From NCBI GenBank assembly GCA_029009055.1, contig JAQXJR010000043.1:1-64000 (forward strand): a stretch of 64,000 bases of DNA, written 5' to 3'. Below are positions 49,247 through 59,074 of the stretch, piece after piece. How positions within the stretch are numbered: the first letter of the stretch is position 1; each line of letters opens with the position of its first letter. The translations under genes and the position numbers were made by a program. Origin of the DNA: Eubacteriales bacterium (GTDB lineage: Bacteria; Bacillota; Clostridia; Peptostreptococcales; Anaerovoracaceae). A model generated the notes under the pieces. The model saw only the letters and a list, made by a program, of their open reading frames with translations, searched no databases and was not told the DNA's origin.

Positions 49247-51554
49247 TCTCATTAAGAATAATTATAAGAAAATCATTGCTGGAGCTCTGGCTGTTGCTAT
49301 GGTCGGTGGATCGGCAGCTGTATATACAGCTAGAAGCACATCTTACGCGGATGAAGATAACGGTACTCAGAAGGAATTCGAGCAGGCGGCGAATAATCTG
49401 ATAAACAGCGCCAACTCCTCGGACGACGAGCTTTCTAAGGAAGAGACTACATACGCTGTCCTGAACGCGGATGGTTCGACTAAGAAGGTCTACGTTAATG
49501 AATGGCTGAAGAACGGAACGGATGACGCGGTAATCGATGATTACACCACACTGAAGGATTTTAAGAACATATCCGGGGATGAGGAATACACTACGAGTGG
49601 GAATTCTGTCACCTGGCACGCTAATGGTAAGGATATTAAGTATCAGGCGTCTTACACGGGAAAGCTTCCTGTGACTGTTAAAGTCACATATTATCTGAAC
49701 GGTAAGAAGACAGACCCGGATAAGATGGCTGGGAAGAGCGGTGATGTGGAGATCCATTTCAGCTATGATGTGAATGAGTCCAGGACTGTATTGAGTTCCG
49801 GCTCTTCATATAACTTAAAGCAGCCTTATGCGGTAGTCAGCGGACTTATGCTGGATACGAATGACTTCTCAGACGTATCTATAAATTCAGGGAAAATCGT
49901 AGAACAGGGTAATAATGACTTCGTCGTAGGTCTGGCTTTCCCAGAGATGAATGAGAACCTCGACATATCTAAGTCCAGCGTGGACATTCCCGATGAGGTA
50001 GTCGTAAGGGCTCAGACATCTGATTTTCATATAGACGGGACATATAGTGTGGCCATGACAGGGCTTTTCAGTGACATAGACACATCATCAGCTGACAGTG
50101 TTAAAGCTAAGATGAATGAGCTTGAAAACGGATTAGATGAGCTGTCTAAGGCTTCTGAGAAGTTAGTTAAGGGCTCTGATGAACTGGCTGACGGAGCCGC
50201 TAAGCTGGCTAAGGGTTCTAAGAAGCTTTACGCCGGAACGGATGAGGCTTTCGGCCAGGTCGATAAAATTAATAAAGAATTCCAGACACTGGCGCCTAAC
50301 CTGATTAAAACGGCTCAGGGTGTAGATAAGCTGGAGAAGCAGCTTAATGACGGTCTCACACAGCTTAACGACGGCGCCTCTCAGCTCAGCACGGGCCTTA
50401 AGCAGCTCAGCGCCAACAGTAAGGCTATAAACGATGGATCAGACCAGATAGAGACAGCTATATTTAAGTCCGCTTCAGATCAGCTGCAGAAAGCTACAGG
50501 TATTAATAACATATCACTCGACAGATCTAATTATAAGCAGGTCATAGAAGGAATCCCGTCTGCTGCCGTAAAACAGGCTGTAGAGACTATAAGAGCTCAG
50601 ATAAAGCAGGCTGCGCCTGATTCTACAGAATCTGATCAGAATCTGATCATGTCTATGGCTTATATGATGAACCCGACTAGTATGAAGGAAATCACAGCTG
50701 ATATCCAGAAGGCCAGTAAGGAAGCTCAGGAGGCGGCTTTCGTAGGGAACGCCGCAGCAAACGCTGAATATCAGAAGGCTGCTGTGGCGATCATTAAGGC
50801 TAAGGGAGGAACTCCTGATGAGAACACTATTATTGCTTACTGCACAGCTATGGCTGTAGCGGGCAGCACAGATTCGACGGTGTTCGGATCCGATCAGGTA
50901 AAGGCTAAGGTAAAAGAACTCCTTAATGCGGCGGAAGACGCTAAGGTGGCTCAGCAGAACACAGCTGCTAACGTTCAGGCTTTAGGAGCTTTAGCTGTAC
51001 AGCTTAAACAGCTTGAGACAGGTAAGACCGCTGAACAGACTTCCGCGGAACTTCAGGCAGTAGAGAAGCAGCTCGACAGTGTCGTTACATATGTTAATGG
51101 AGTAAAGACATATACAGCAGGTGTAGATTCCGCTTATAAGGGGAGCACACAGCTCCTGTCAGGGATCCAGGACGCTACGAAGAAAGTCGATAACGGTCTC
51201 GGTAAGTTCAATACATATTACAACAAATTCAAGAAATATATCCCTCAGATCCCTGGGTATGCCAATAAGTTCGATAAGGGCATGAAGCAGATAAACGACG
51301 GAGCAGAGCAGGTATCAGATGGTTCCGCTAAACTTTCTAAGGGAGCGGATAAGCTGGCTGAAGGTATGAGTAAGTTCGATAAAGATGGAATACAGAAGCT
51401 GGTCAACTCCCTCGACACTAAGGACCTGGAGAAGGTATCCAACAGGTTCAGAGCTCTGGCTGACGCGTCTAAGGATCCTGTATTCGTCGGAGGTAAGCTC
51501 AGCAGCATGCCTGGTAGCAGTAAGATCGTATTCAAGACAGCTGAGATAAAATAA
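49233..51554 (+). CDS. Secreted/membrane-anchored protein with xxxLxxG heptad repeats, coupled to the MMPL gene
   Basis: N-terminal TM/signal, 'LSKASEKLVKGSDELADGAAKLAKGSKKLYAG' and C-terminal 'INDGAEQVSDGSAKLSKGADKLAEGM' repeats. 14-nt overlap with the MMPL gene. Confidence 0.85.
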   Translation: MKMNNLIKNNYKKIIAGALAVAMVGGSAAVYTARSTSYADEDNGTQKEFEQAANNLINSANSSDDELSKEETTYAVLNADGSTKKVYVNEWLKNGTDDAVIDDYTTLKDFKNISGDEEYTTSGNSVTWHANGKDIKYQASYTGKLPVTVKVTYYLNGKKTDPDKMAGKSGDVEIHFSYDVNESRTVLSSGSSYNLKQPYAVVSGLMLDTNDFSDVSINSGKIVEQGNNDFVVGLAFPEMNENLDISKSSVDIPDEVVVRAQTSDFHIDGTYSVAMTGLFSDIDTSSADSVKAKMNELENGLDELSKASEKLVKGSDELADGAAKLAKGSKKLYAGTDEAFGQVDKINKEFQTLAPNLIKTAQGVDKLEKQLNDGLTQLNDGASQLSTGLKQLSANSKAINDGSDQIETAIFKSASDQLQKATGINNISLDRSNYKQVIEGIPSAAVKQAVETIRAQIKQAAPDSTESDQNLIMSMAYMMNPTSMKEITADIQKASKEAQEAAFVGNAAANAEYQKAAVAIIKAKGGTPDENTIIAYCTAMAVAGSTDSTVFGSDQVKAKVKELLNAAEDAKVAQQNTAANVQALGALAVQLKQLETGKTAEQTSAELQAVEKQLDSVVTYVNGVKTYTAGVDSAYKGSTQLLSGIQDATKKVDNGLGKFNTYYNKFKKYIPQIPGYANKFDKGMKQINDGAEQVSDGSAKLSKGADKLAEGMSKFDKDGIQKLVNSLDTKDLEKVSNRFRALADASKDPVFVGGKLSSMPGSSKIVFKTAEIK

Positions 51555-51650
51555 GCTGCGGGGAAATTAGCTCAATTTCCCACTGATGGAGAAGTGAGCG
51601 AATAAAAAACATTTTTCCAAATAAATGAGCAAACAAAAAAACATTTTTGT

Positions 51651-51683
51651 GGAGCCGGCGGTTTGCCCGGCTCCGTTTTTTTA
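51651..51683 (+). terminator. Terminator after the MMPL operon
   Basis: ggagccgg…ccggctcc followed by gttttttt. Confidence 0.85.
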
Positions 51684-51937
51684 CGCGAAAAAATGCCGGT
51701 AATGGCTCAGAGAGGCGGGAAGAAGACTGTTTGCTAAGGGATAGATAATGAATTCGAGAAAAATTCAGAAAATGAGCTTTGTTTTAGAATATATATAAAT
51801 ATTCAGAATTTTAGGACACAACTCAACAAATGTTTAAGTGCACAAAATTATACAAAAAAATTAGTGGATTTATATTAAAAAACACTTGTAATATGAAAAA
51901 CAATGTATTAGAATCGTAGCTGTAGCGTGAAGGAATT

Positions 51938-52549
51938 GTGAAACCAATGGAGGGAATCGTGAAGGCAGAGAAATATCTGGACAGGACACTTGCTAAGTAT
52001 GCTCAGATGTACGACATTTTCGAGTCTTACGATTTCGCCGGAAAAACATTTCCGGCTTATGCTTATTTCTCCCAGCACGGAGAGAAATATGTGCTTTCTA
52101 AGAAGGCGCAGCTATGGCAGGTGAATGGTTTCGAGCATGTGCTCTTCGTTATGAAAGACAGGCTGACATCTGAAGATGTTAAGTGGTCCAGGGATCTTAT
52201 GGCAGACCATATGGCTCCTATTCTGGTATGTAAGGGGAATAAATATCCGGAGAAGGACCACATGGTATCTAATCTGACGGTCGTCTTTATTTCAGATAAG
52301 ACACCTGACGAGGAGACCAGGAAACAGATTAAGAGCTTCAGCTACGATAAAGGGTATCTGTTCTCTTTCAGGGGACATGTAGACGGCAGAATAGTCTGCT
52401 GCGACATGGAAGCTGAGGACGTATATACGAACCGCGCCGGTAAGCAGCTTAAGAAGTCCTTCTTAAGTACTTTCAGCGAGGTGGAGAAGAATCTTAAGGG
52501 GTATTCAGATATAAAGGCTGAAATTTATCATACGGGGACAGATGTTTAA
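51938..52549 (+). CDS. Hypothetical protein, ~203 aa
   Basis: Open frame with the same codon style as neighbours; no family recognised. The gene start is uncertain. Confidence 0.7.
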   Translation: MKPMEGIVKAEKYLDRTLAKYAQMYDIFESYDFAGKTFPAYAYFSQHGEKYVLSKKAQLWQVNGFEHVLFVMKDRLTSEDVKWSRDLMADHMAPILVCKGNKYPEKDHMVSNLTVVFISDKTPDEETRKQIKSFSYDKGYLFSFRGHVDGRIVCCDMEAEDVYTNRAGKQLKKSFLSTFSEVEKNLKGYSDIKAEIYHTGTDV

Positions 52550-52668
52550 GGCGTCGGCGGAGAGTTCTCACGGGGGAGAGTTCTTCGCGGGACGCGGATC
52601 CATAAGATAATAATAATTGAGAGATTATTTATTATATATTTATTATCATCTATTAAGGAGGAATTATT

Positions 52669-54447
52669 ATGAACGCAGCATTATTACTTATACTTGCAGC
52701 CGCGGCGCTCATCTGCGGTTACATGTTTTATGGTAAGTGGCTGGAGAAGACATGGGGGATCGATCCTGACAGACCGACTCCTGCGCACGAATTAGAGGAC
52801 GGAGTTGACTACGTTCCTGCTAAGACGCCAGTACTTATGGGACACCACTTCTCATCCATCGCCGGAGCCGGCCCTATAAACGGACCTATTCAGGCAGCCG
52901 TATTCGGATGGGTTCCTGTAGTTCTTTGGGTACTGGTAGGAGGAATCTTCTTCGGAGCTGTCCATGATTTCGGAGCTTTATTCGCGTCAGTCCGTCACAG
53001 AGGACAGTCCATCGGAGTCGTAATCGAAGATACTATGGGTAAGGGAGCTAAGCGTCTCTTCATCTTCTTCGCTTATCTGACTCTGCTTCTGGTAGTAGCC
53101 GCATTCAGCTCTATCGTAGCCAGCACATTCGGAAATACTAACGCGGCAGGCGCTCCTATTACAGGAAAAGCACTCGCTGCGAACGAGACCACAGCTATGA
53201 TCTCACTTCTGTTCATCGTCCTGGCTATCATATTCGGTATCCTGGTTTACAGAAAGAACACACCGCTGAGCGTAGGTACAGCTATCGGTATCGTAGGTAT
53301 CTGCGTAATCGTAGCTCTCGGACTTAACTGGCATCCACTTTCATTCTCATATAACGTATGGATGGTAGTTATCGGAGCATATATCCTTATCGCGTCCGTT
53401 ACTCCTGTATGGATCCTGCTTCAGCCTAGAGATTATCTGAGCTCATTCCTGCTCTACTTCATGATGGGCGTAGCTGCCGTAGGTATCATTGGTTCAGCCA
53501 TCATGGGTAAGGGAGCTATAAACATGCCTGCTTTCAACGGCTGGAGCCACCCTACATCTAACGGACTGTTCACGACAGGAACTATTTTCCCTGCTTTGTT
53601 CATCACTATTGCCTGCGGAGCTATTTCCGGATTCCATTCACTGGTATCTTCCGGAACTACAGCTAAGCAGATAGATAATGAGTCTAACGCTCGTCCTATC
53701 GGTTACGGAGCTATGCTTATTGAGTCTCTGCTCGCTGTTATCTCCGTATGCGCTATCTCATTCGTTTGGAAGGAAGCTAACGCCGGAGCCATCGCTTCAC
53801 CTACAGCTGTATTCGCTCTCGGTATTTCTGAGATGGTAGGAACATTTGTTCCTTCAGCTCATGTAGTTAACGTAACATACAGTATGCTGGTACTGGCAGT
53901 ATCCGTATTCTGCCTGACATCACTCGACACATCTACGAGACTGGCTCGTTACATGTTCCAGGAATTCTGGCTCGAGGGTGATGAGACACCTGAAACAGTT
54001 ACAGGATTTAAGAAGGTACTCGTTAATCCAGTAGTAGCTACACTTATCACAGTTGTCATCGGTGTTTCCCTCGGACTCACAGGATACACTAAGATCTGGC
54101 CTCTGTTCGGAGCTTCCAACCAGCTGCTCGCGGCTATCGGACTCCTGGCAGTATGCACATGGCTCGGTAAGATCGGCAGAAATAATAAGATGTTCTACAT
54201 CCCTATGGTATTCATGCTCGTAGTAACACTTACATCACTGTCACAGACCATCATCGCTAAGGCTAAGGCTCTCGGACTCCCATCCGAACAGCTCGCTGCT
54301 CTGGGAACAGATAAGGTCACGATCACTATGCAGCTGGTACTCGCTGTACTGCTCGTAGTATGCGCTGTACTCCTGGCAATCACAGCATTTAAGACTCTCG
54401 TTAAACAGCACGCCGAGAAGAAAGCCGGCGCTGCTCAGGAAGCTTAA
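52669..54447 (+). CDS. cstA: Carbon starvation protein A family transporter
   Basis: 'DYVPAKTPVLMGHHFSSIAGAGPINGPIQAAVFGWVPVVLWVLVGGIFFGAVHDFGALFASVRHRGQSIG'. Confidence 0.96.
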   Translation: MNAALLLILAAAALICGYMFYGKWLEKTWGIDPDRPTPAHELEDGVDYVPAKTPVLMGHHFSSIAGAGPINGPIQAAVFGWVPVVLWVLVGGIFFGAVHDFGALFASVRHRGQSIGVVIEDTMGKGAKRLFIFFAYLTLLLVVAAFSSIVASTFGNTNAAGAPITGKALAANETTAMISLLFIVLAIIFGILVYRKNTPLSVGTAIGIVGICVIVALGLNWHPLSFSYNVWMVVIGAYILIASVTPVWILLQPRDYLSSFLLYFMMGVAAVGIIGSAIMGKGAINMPAFNGWSHPTSNGLFTTGTIFPALFITIACGAISGFHSLVSSGTTAKQIDNESNARPIGYGAMLIESLLAVISVCAISFVWKEANAGAIASPTAVFALGISEMVGTFVPSAHVVNVTYSMLVLAVSVFCLTSLDTSTRLARYMFQEFWLEGDETPETVTGFKKVLVNPVVATLITVVIGVSLGLTGYTKIWPLFGASNQLLAAIGLLAVCTWLGKIGRNNKMFYIPMVFMLVVTLTSLSQTIIAKAKALGLPSEQLAALGTDKVTITMQLVLAVLLVVCAVLLAITAFKTLVKQHAEKKAGAAQEA

Positions 54448-54498
54448 ATCTATAAGCAGCATAGAAGTCTGATTTATAATCTATAAGATTTCAGAAGG

Positions 54499-54560
54499 CC
54501 TGCTCCTGCCGTTATTCCTGGATCTGGAAATCCGGGAGCGGCAGGGCGGGTCTTTTTATA
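54499..54560 (+). terminator. Terminator after cstA
   Basis: cctgctcctgccg…cggcagggcggg with cctggat/atccggg inner stem, then tcttttta. Confidence 0.8.
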
Positions 54561-54639
54561 TTTTCTCATTGAAGGGAGGGCTAAATGCCGTTATAATGGG
54601 AAAAGTACTAGTGTTTTCAATAGTTAAGGAGAATCCAGG

Positions 54640-55803
54640 ATGTATAAATATAAATGTCTGAACGCTATTTCCAGCGCCATAAATACGGTATTTGACGATC
54701 AGTATGAACCGACAGAGGACATGGACCAGGCTGATGCCATAATCGTTAGAAGCGCTAAGATGCATGACTTCGAGTTTTCTGACGACCTTCTGGCTATAGC
54801 CAGAGCCGGAGTCGGCGTTAATAACATTCCTCTCGAGAGGTGCGCTGAGCAGGGTATCGTAGTATTCAACGCTCCGGGAGCTAACGCTAATGGCGTTAAA
54901 GAGCTGGTAATAGCTTCTCTCATAAATGGAGCTAGGAATATTCCTGACGCTATCAGGTGGGTGAAGGATAACGCTGATGATCCTGACCTGGCTAAGGATG
55001 TCGAGAAAGGTAAGAAGAAATACGTAGGAACAGAGATTAAGGGTAAATCACTGGGCGTCATCGGTTTAGGCGCTATAGGCGGCATGGTAGCTAACGCTGC
55101 TGATGTGCTGGGCATGAACGTTTACGGTGTAGACCCATTCCTGTCCGTAAGAAATGCTCTGTCCCTTTCCAGGAACGTAAGAGTGCTCAGGTCCAGAGAC
55201 GAGCTTTACGGGGTCTCAGATTTCATCACTGTTCATCTTCACCTGACAGATGAGACCAGAGGCATGATAGATAAGGACGCGTTCGAATCCATGAACGACG
55301 GTGTCATTCTGCTTAACTTCTCCAGAGGCGAGGTAGTGGACGAACAGGCTCTGGCTGACGCGCTTGAGTCAGGTAAGGTCAGAAAGTATGTTACTGACTT
55401 CGCCGACCCTGAAATCATGAAGCTTCCTAACGTAATAGCTACTCCGCATCTGGGAGCTTCTACGACAGAGGCTGAAGTAAACTGCGCTATAATGGCGGCT
55501 GAGGAGCTCAGAGATTACCTGGAGAACGGAAACATCACGAATTCTGTTAATTTCCCTGCCTGCAACGCCGGCGTCTGCAGATCTAAGGGCAGGATCACTG
55601 TGGCTCATAAGAACACTCCGGCTATGCTTAATAAGTTCACTAAGGTATTCTCAGACGAGAACATAAACATAGCCAACATGACTAACCAGACCCGCGGCGA
55701 CTACGCTTACTGCATATTCGACATAGACTCAGAAACAACAGATCTTCTCATAGACGACCTGAAGGCTATAGATGGAGTCATCAGAGTCCGCAAAATAAAA
55801 TAA
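54640..55803 (+). CDS. D-3-phosphoglycerate dehydrogenase-like protein with C-terminal ACT domain
   Basis: 'RAGVGVNNIPLERCAEQGIVVFNAPGANANGVKELVI', 'GKSLGVIGLGAIGGMVANAA', 'NFSRGEVVDE', C-terminal ACT. Confidence 0.9.
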   Translation: MYKYKCLNAISSAINTVFDDQYEPTEDMDQADAIIVRSAKMHDFEFSDDLLAIARAGVGVNNIPLERCAEQGIVVFNAPGANANGVKELVIASLINGARNIPDAIRWVKDNADDPDLAKDVEKGKKKYVGTEIKGKSLGVIGLGAIGGMVANAADVLGMNVYGVDPFLSVRNALSLSRNVRVLRSRDELYGVSDFITVHLHLTDETRGMIDKDAFESMNDGVILLNFSRGEVVDEQALADALESGKVRKYVTDFADPEIMKLPNVIATPHLGASTTEAEVNCAIMAAEELRDYLENGNITNSVNFPACNAGVCRSKGRITVAHKNTPAMLNKFTKVFSDENINIANMTNQTRGDYAYCIFDIDSETTDLLIDDLKAIDGVIRVRKIK

Positions 55804-55832
55804 CCGGATATATCTTTATAAGAGGATCATAA

Positions 55833-55868
55833 AAGAGCTGAATTTTTCGGAATTTAGCTCTTTTTTGT
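55833..55868 (+). terminator. Terminator after the serA-like gene
   Basis: aaaagagctgaatt…aatttagctctttttt. Confidence 0.85.
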
Positions 55869-56052
55869 GAAAAAGTCGAAAAATGTTTATAAAGATAAAC
55901 GATTTATCTTAAGAAATATAAAGTACTCTGAAATTGCCTTAAGTAACCCTATTTTATATAGACAGTGTAGTACGCGTGTGGTACAACAGATAGGTAATAT
56001 AGTGTAAGTTTCTATCTGATATGATCAGACTAAGTAAGAGAGGAGAGACATA

Positions 56053-57588
56053 TTGGATATTCTATCGAATATTAAATACTCTGCGCAGCATTTTGGCTCG
56101 GCTACAGCCTTTCATTCCAGGTCCGGAAATATATCATACCGGGAGCTTTGGAGGCAGTCGGACGCTATAGCGAGCTTCTTGGACACGGAGCTCGGGGATG
56201 ACAGGTCCCCGGTCGTCGTTTTCGGTCATAAGGATCCCCTGATGCTTGTCTGCTTTCTCGGATGCGTTAAGTCAGGCAGAGCCTACTGCCCTGTAGATAC
56301 CAGCATGCCGGCTGACAGGATCAGCGATATAGCCGAAGCGGCAGGAAACGGCGTTCTCTTCGCCACGGAAGATTTCGATGAGTCCATGGCTCCAGATGGT
56401 GTCAGGGTCCTGTCCAGCGAAGAAATAAAGAGCATAACCAGTCTCGGCGGCACTGTCTCAGAAGATAAGTGGAATAAGCCAGAGGATATTTTCTACATCA
56501 TATTCACTTCCGGGAGCACGGGCAAGCCTAAGGGTGTCCAGATCTCGACGGCGAACTTGAACGCTTATGTGGAGTGGGCGGTGAAGCTGGGCGATTTCAA
56601 GCATCCGGCTGATAGGCCTGTCTACCTGGATCAGGCTCCCTTCTCGTTCGACCTGTCCGTCATGGACCTCTACACGTGCCTGGCCAGGGGCGGTGAGCTT
56701 TGGTCTGTGGATAAGAAGCTGACCAAGGATATTCCTGCTTTAGTTTCATATATAGCAAAGGGAAATATAGATTATTTTGTTTCCACGCCTTCGTTTGCGG
56801 ATGTCTGCCTGGGAGACCCGGCTTTCAACGGGGATAATCTAAAGAGCCTGGATGCCTTCCTATTCTGTGGCGAGACTTTAACGAAGAAAACGACTGAAAG
56901 GCTCATGGAGAGGTTCCCGGATGCTCAGGTCATCAATACATACGGACCGACTGAAACGACAGTCTGCATCAGTTCTGTCGTCATAGATAATGAGATGTTG
57001 GCTGATGACAGGTCTCTTCCGATCGGTATAGCTAAACCGGGAACGGAAGTCCTTATAATTGGCGATGACGGGGATGAGCTGGAAGCCGGGAAGGCGGGAG
57101 AACTCGTCATAACCGGAGACACCGTGAGTCCGGGATATTATCAGGATCCTGCGAAGACTAAGGATGTTTTCTTTGCTATAAAGAGAGGAGAGAAGACTGT
57201 AAGAGCTTACAGGACCGGCGACTCGGGATATAAGGACGAGACCGGCATGCTCTATTACGAGGGCAGGATAGACCAGCAGATAAAGCTGAACGGATACAGG
57301 ATAGAGCTCGGCGACATAGAGCAGAACATACTCTTAATAGACGGCGTAGAGAAGGCGGCTGTCGTGCCTAACTACCAGGACGGTAAAGTGAAGAACCTGG
57401 CGGCTTTCATCGTGAAGGCTGCAGGCAGCGGTATACCTGACGGATACGAAGGCAGGAAATACGTTAGGAAGAGCCTGGCGGGGCTGCTGCCGAAATACAT
57501 GGTGCCTAAGGTCGTGAATTTCATAGATGTCATGCCGCTTACCGGTAACGGGAAGATAGACAGAGGCCAGCTGAGGAAGATGATATGA
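56053..57588 (+). CDS. dltA: D-alanine--D-alanyl carrier protein ligase
   Basis: 'IIFTSGSTGKPKGVQIS', 'NTYGPTETTVCIS', 'GRIDQQIKLNGYRIELGDIEQNI'. TTG start after AGGAGAG. Confidence 0.95.
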   Translation: MDILSNIKYSAQHFGSATAFHSRSGNISYRELWRQSDAIASFLDTELGDDRSPVVVFGHKDPLMLVCFLGCVKSGRAYCPVDTSMPADRISDIAEAAGNGVLFATEDFDESMAPDGVRVLSSEEIKSITSLGGTVSEDKWNKPEDIFYIIFTSGSTGKPKGVQISTANLNAYVEWAVKLGDFKHPADRPVYLDQAPFSFDLSVMDLYTCLARGGELWSVDKKLTKDIPALVSYIAKGNIDYFVSTPSFADVCLGDPAFNGDNLKSLDAFLFCGETLTKKTTERLMERFPDAQVINTYGPTETTVCISSVVIDNEMLADDRSLPIGIAKPGTEVLIIGDDGDELEAGKAGELVITGDTVSPGYYQDPAKTKDVFFAIKRGEKTVRAYRTGDSGYKDETGMLYYEGRIDQQIKLNGYRIELGDIEQNILLIDGVEKAAVVPNYQDGKVKNLAAFIVKAAGSGIPDGYEGRKYVRKSLAGLLPKYMVPKVVNFIDVMPLTGNGKIDRGQLRKMI

Positions 57589-58772
57589 TGGCGCTTTTCT
57601 CAGATACCAGCTTCTTCGTACTGGCGGGAATACTGGCTGTGCCGGCTTTGATATTGGGTCTTAGGGAGAAGCCTATTAAATATTACGGCTTCGCGGTGAC
57701 GCTCGTTTTCGTCTGGCTGTCCATGGGACATAATACGGCGGCGCTTTGCTGGTTGGCAGCCTTCTGTGTGGGGGAGTACGCCCTGATCCAGGCCTACCTG
57801 GCATTAAATAAGAAGTATCGCAGAAATAAATGGATATACTTCGCTGCCCTCGCTTTATCGATTTCGCCGCTCGTCACATATAAGATATTGAGCGCTGTGG
57901 GGAATTCTCATCATATCTGGGGCTTCCTCGGTATATCTTATCTGACGTTTAAGGCGGCGCAGATAGTCATAGAGATCTACGACCAGGTCATAACTGAAGT
58001 GAAGGCCTTCGATTTCTTCTATCTGATGCTGTTTTTCCCGGACATAACGTCGGGCCCGATAGACAGGAGCAGGAGGTTCAGCGAAGATATAAACAGGGTC
58101 ATACATAAGTCGGAATACGCTGAGATGGCGGGAACGGGTCTGCACAGGATCCTTATAGGCATGGTCTATAAAATGGTCTTGGGAACGGGTTTCTACCAGA
58201 TAATGGCCACTCAGGGAGAACATCTGACGATAAAGTCTTTGCTGATATACATATATTGCTATGGCTTCTACCTCTTCTTCGATTTCGCCGGCTACAGCCA
58301 CATGGCGATTGGCATAAGCTACATATTCGGTGTAAAGACGCCGGAGAACTTCGATAAGCCTTTCGTCAGCAAAGACATGAAGGAGTTCTGGGACCGCTGG
58401 CATATAACGCTGTCTCACTGGTTCAGGGATTTCATATTCTCCAGGGTGACCATGAATATGATCCGCCATAGATGGACGAGAAATAAGCTGGTCATCGCGT
58501 CGACCGCTTTCATGGTGAATATGCTGGTCATGGGATTCTGGCACGGTCTGGAGCCGTATTACATAGCATACGGTCTCTACCACGGTGTCCTGCTGTCCCT
58601 GACAGAGATATACCAGAAGAAATCGAAGTTTTATAAGAAACATAAGAGGGATAAGTGGTTCCAGGTGATAGAGTGGTTCATAACATTCAACCTGGTTATG
58701 TTCGGCTTCTTCATCTTCTCCGGCAGGCTGCACCACCTGATCGTTACGGGGAAAATAGGAGTGATTTTCTAA
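57585..58772 (+). CDS. dltB: MBOAT D-alanyl transferase DltB
   Basis: MBOAT motifs 'FPDITSGPIDRSRRF', 'DFAGYSHMAIG', 'FWDRWHITLSHWFRDF', 'MGFWHG'. Confidence 0.96.
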   Translation: MMALFSDTSFFVLAGILAVPALILGLREKPIKYYGFAVTLVFVWLSMGHNTAALCWLAAFCVGEYALIQAYLALNKKYRRNKWIYFAALALSISPLVTYKILSAVGNSHHIWGFLGISYLTFKAAQIVIEIYDQVITEVKAFDFFYLMLFFPDITSGPIDRSRRFSEDINRVIHKSEYAEMAGTGLHRILIGMVYKMVLGTGFYQIMATQGEHLTIKSLLIYIYCYGFYLFFDFAGYSHMAIGISYIFGVKTPENFDKPFVSKDMKEFWDRWHITLSHWFRDFIFSRVTMNMIRHRWTRNKLVIASTAFMVNMLVMGFWHGLEPYYIAYGLYHGVLLSLTEIYQKKSKFYKKHKRDKWFQVIEWFITFNLVMFGFFIFSGRLHHLIVTGKIGVIF

Positions 58773-58820
58773 AGTTGACCGCCGGATGTAAGGCATCCGG
58801 AAAATATAGGAGGAATTATT

Positions 58821-59057
58821 ATGGAAGATAAGATTTTTGACATGCTCGAGGATATATGCGGCGACCCTATAGTAAGGGAGAACCCTGACATAGATCTGCT
58901 GGGCGAGGAACTCATGGATTCTCTGGATTATGTAGAGCTGCTCATGAACATCCAGGACGAACTCGGTGTCGTGATAGCTCCGTCTGAAGTGACCAGGGAA
59001 GAAATGGCTACGCCGAATAAGATCATAGCTGTAGTGAAGGCCAGGATGAATAAATAG
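58821..59057 (+). CDS. dltC: D-alanyl carrier protein
   Basis: 78-aa acyl-carrier protein, 'LLGEELMDSLDYVELLMNIQDELGV'. Confidence 0.95.
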   Translation: MEDKIFDMLEDICGDPIVRENPDIDLLGEELMDSLDYVELLMNIQDELGVVIAPSEVTREEMATPNKIIAVVKARMNK

Positions 59058-59074
59058 ATTTCAGGGCAGAAGTA

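Noticed and set aside
57855-58796. 313-aa minus-strand ORF antisense to dltB
   Set aside because: Same reason: composition artefact opposite a confident MBOAT gene, with His/Arg/Tyr-rich nonsense sequence.
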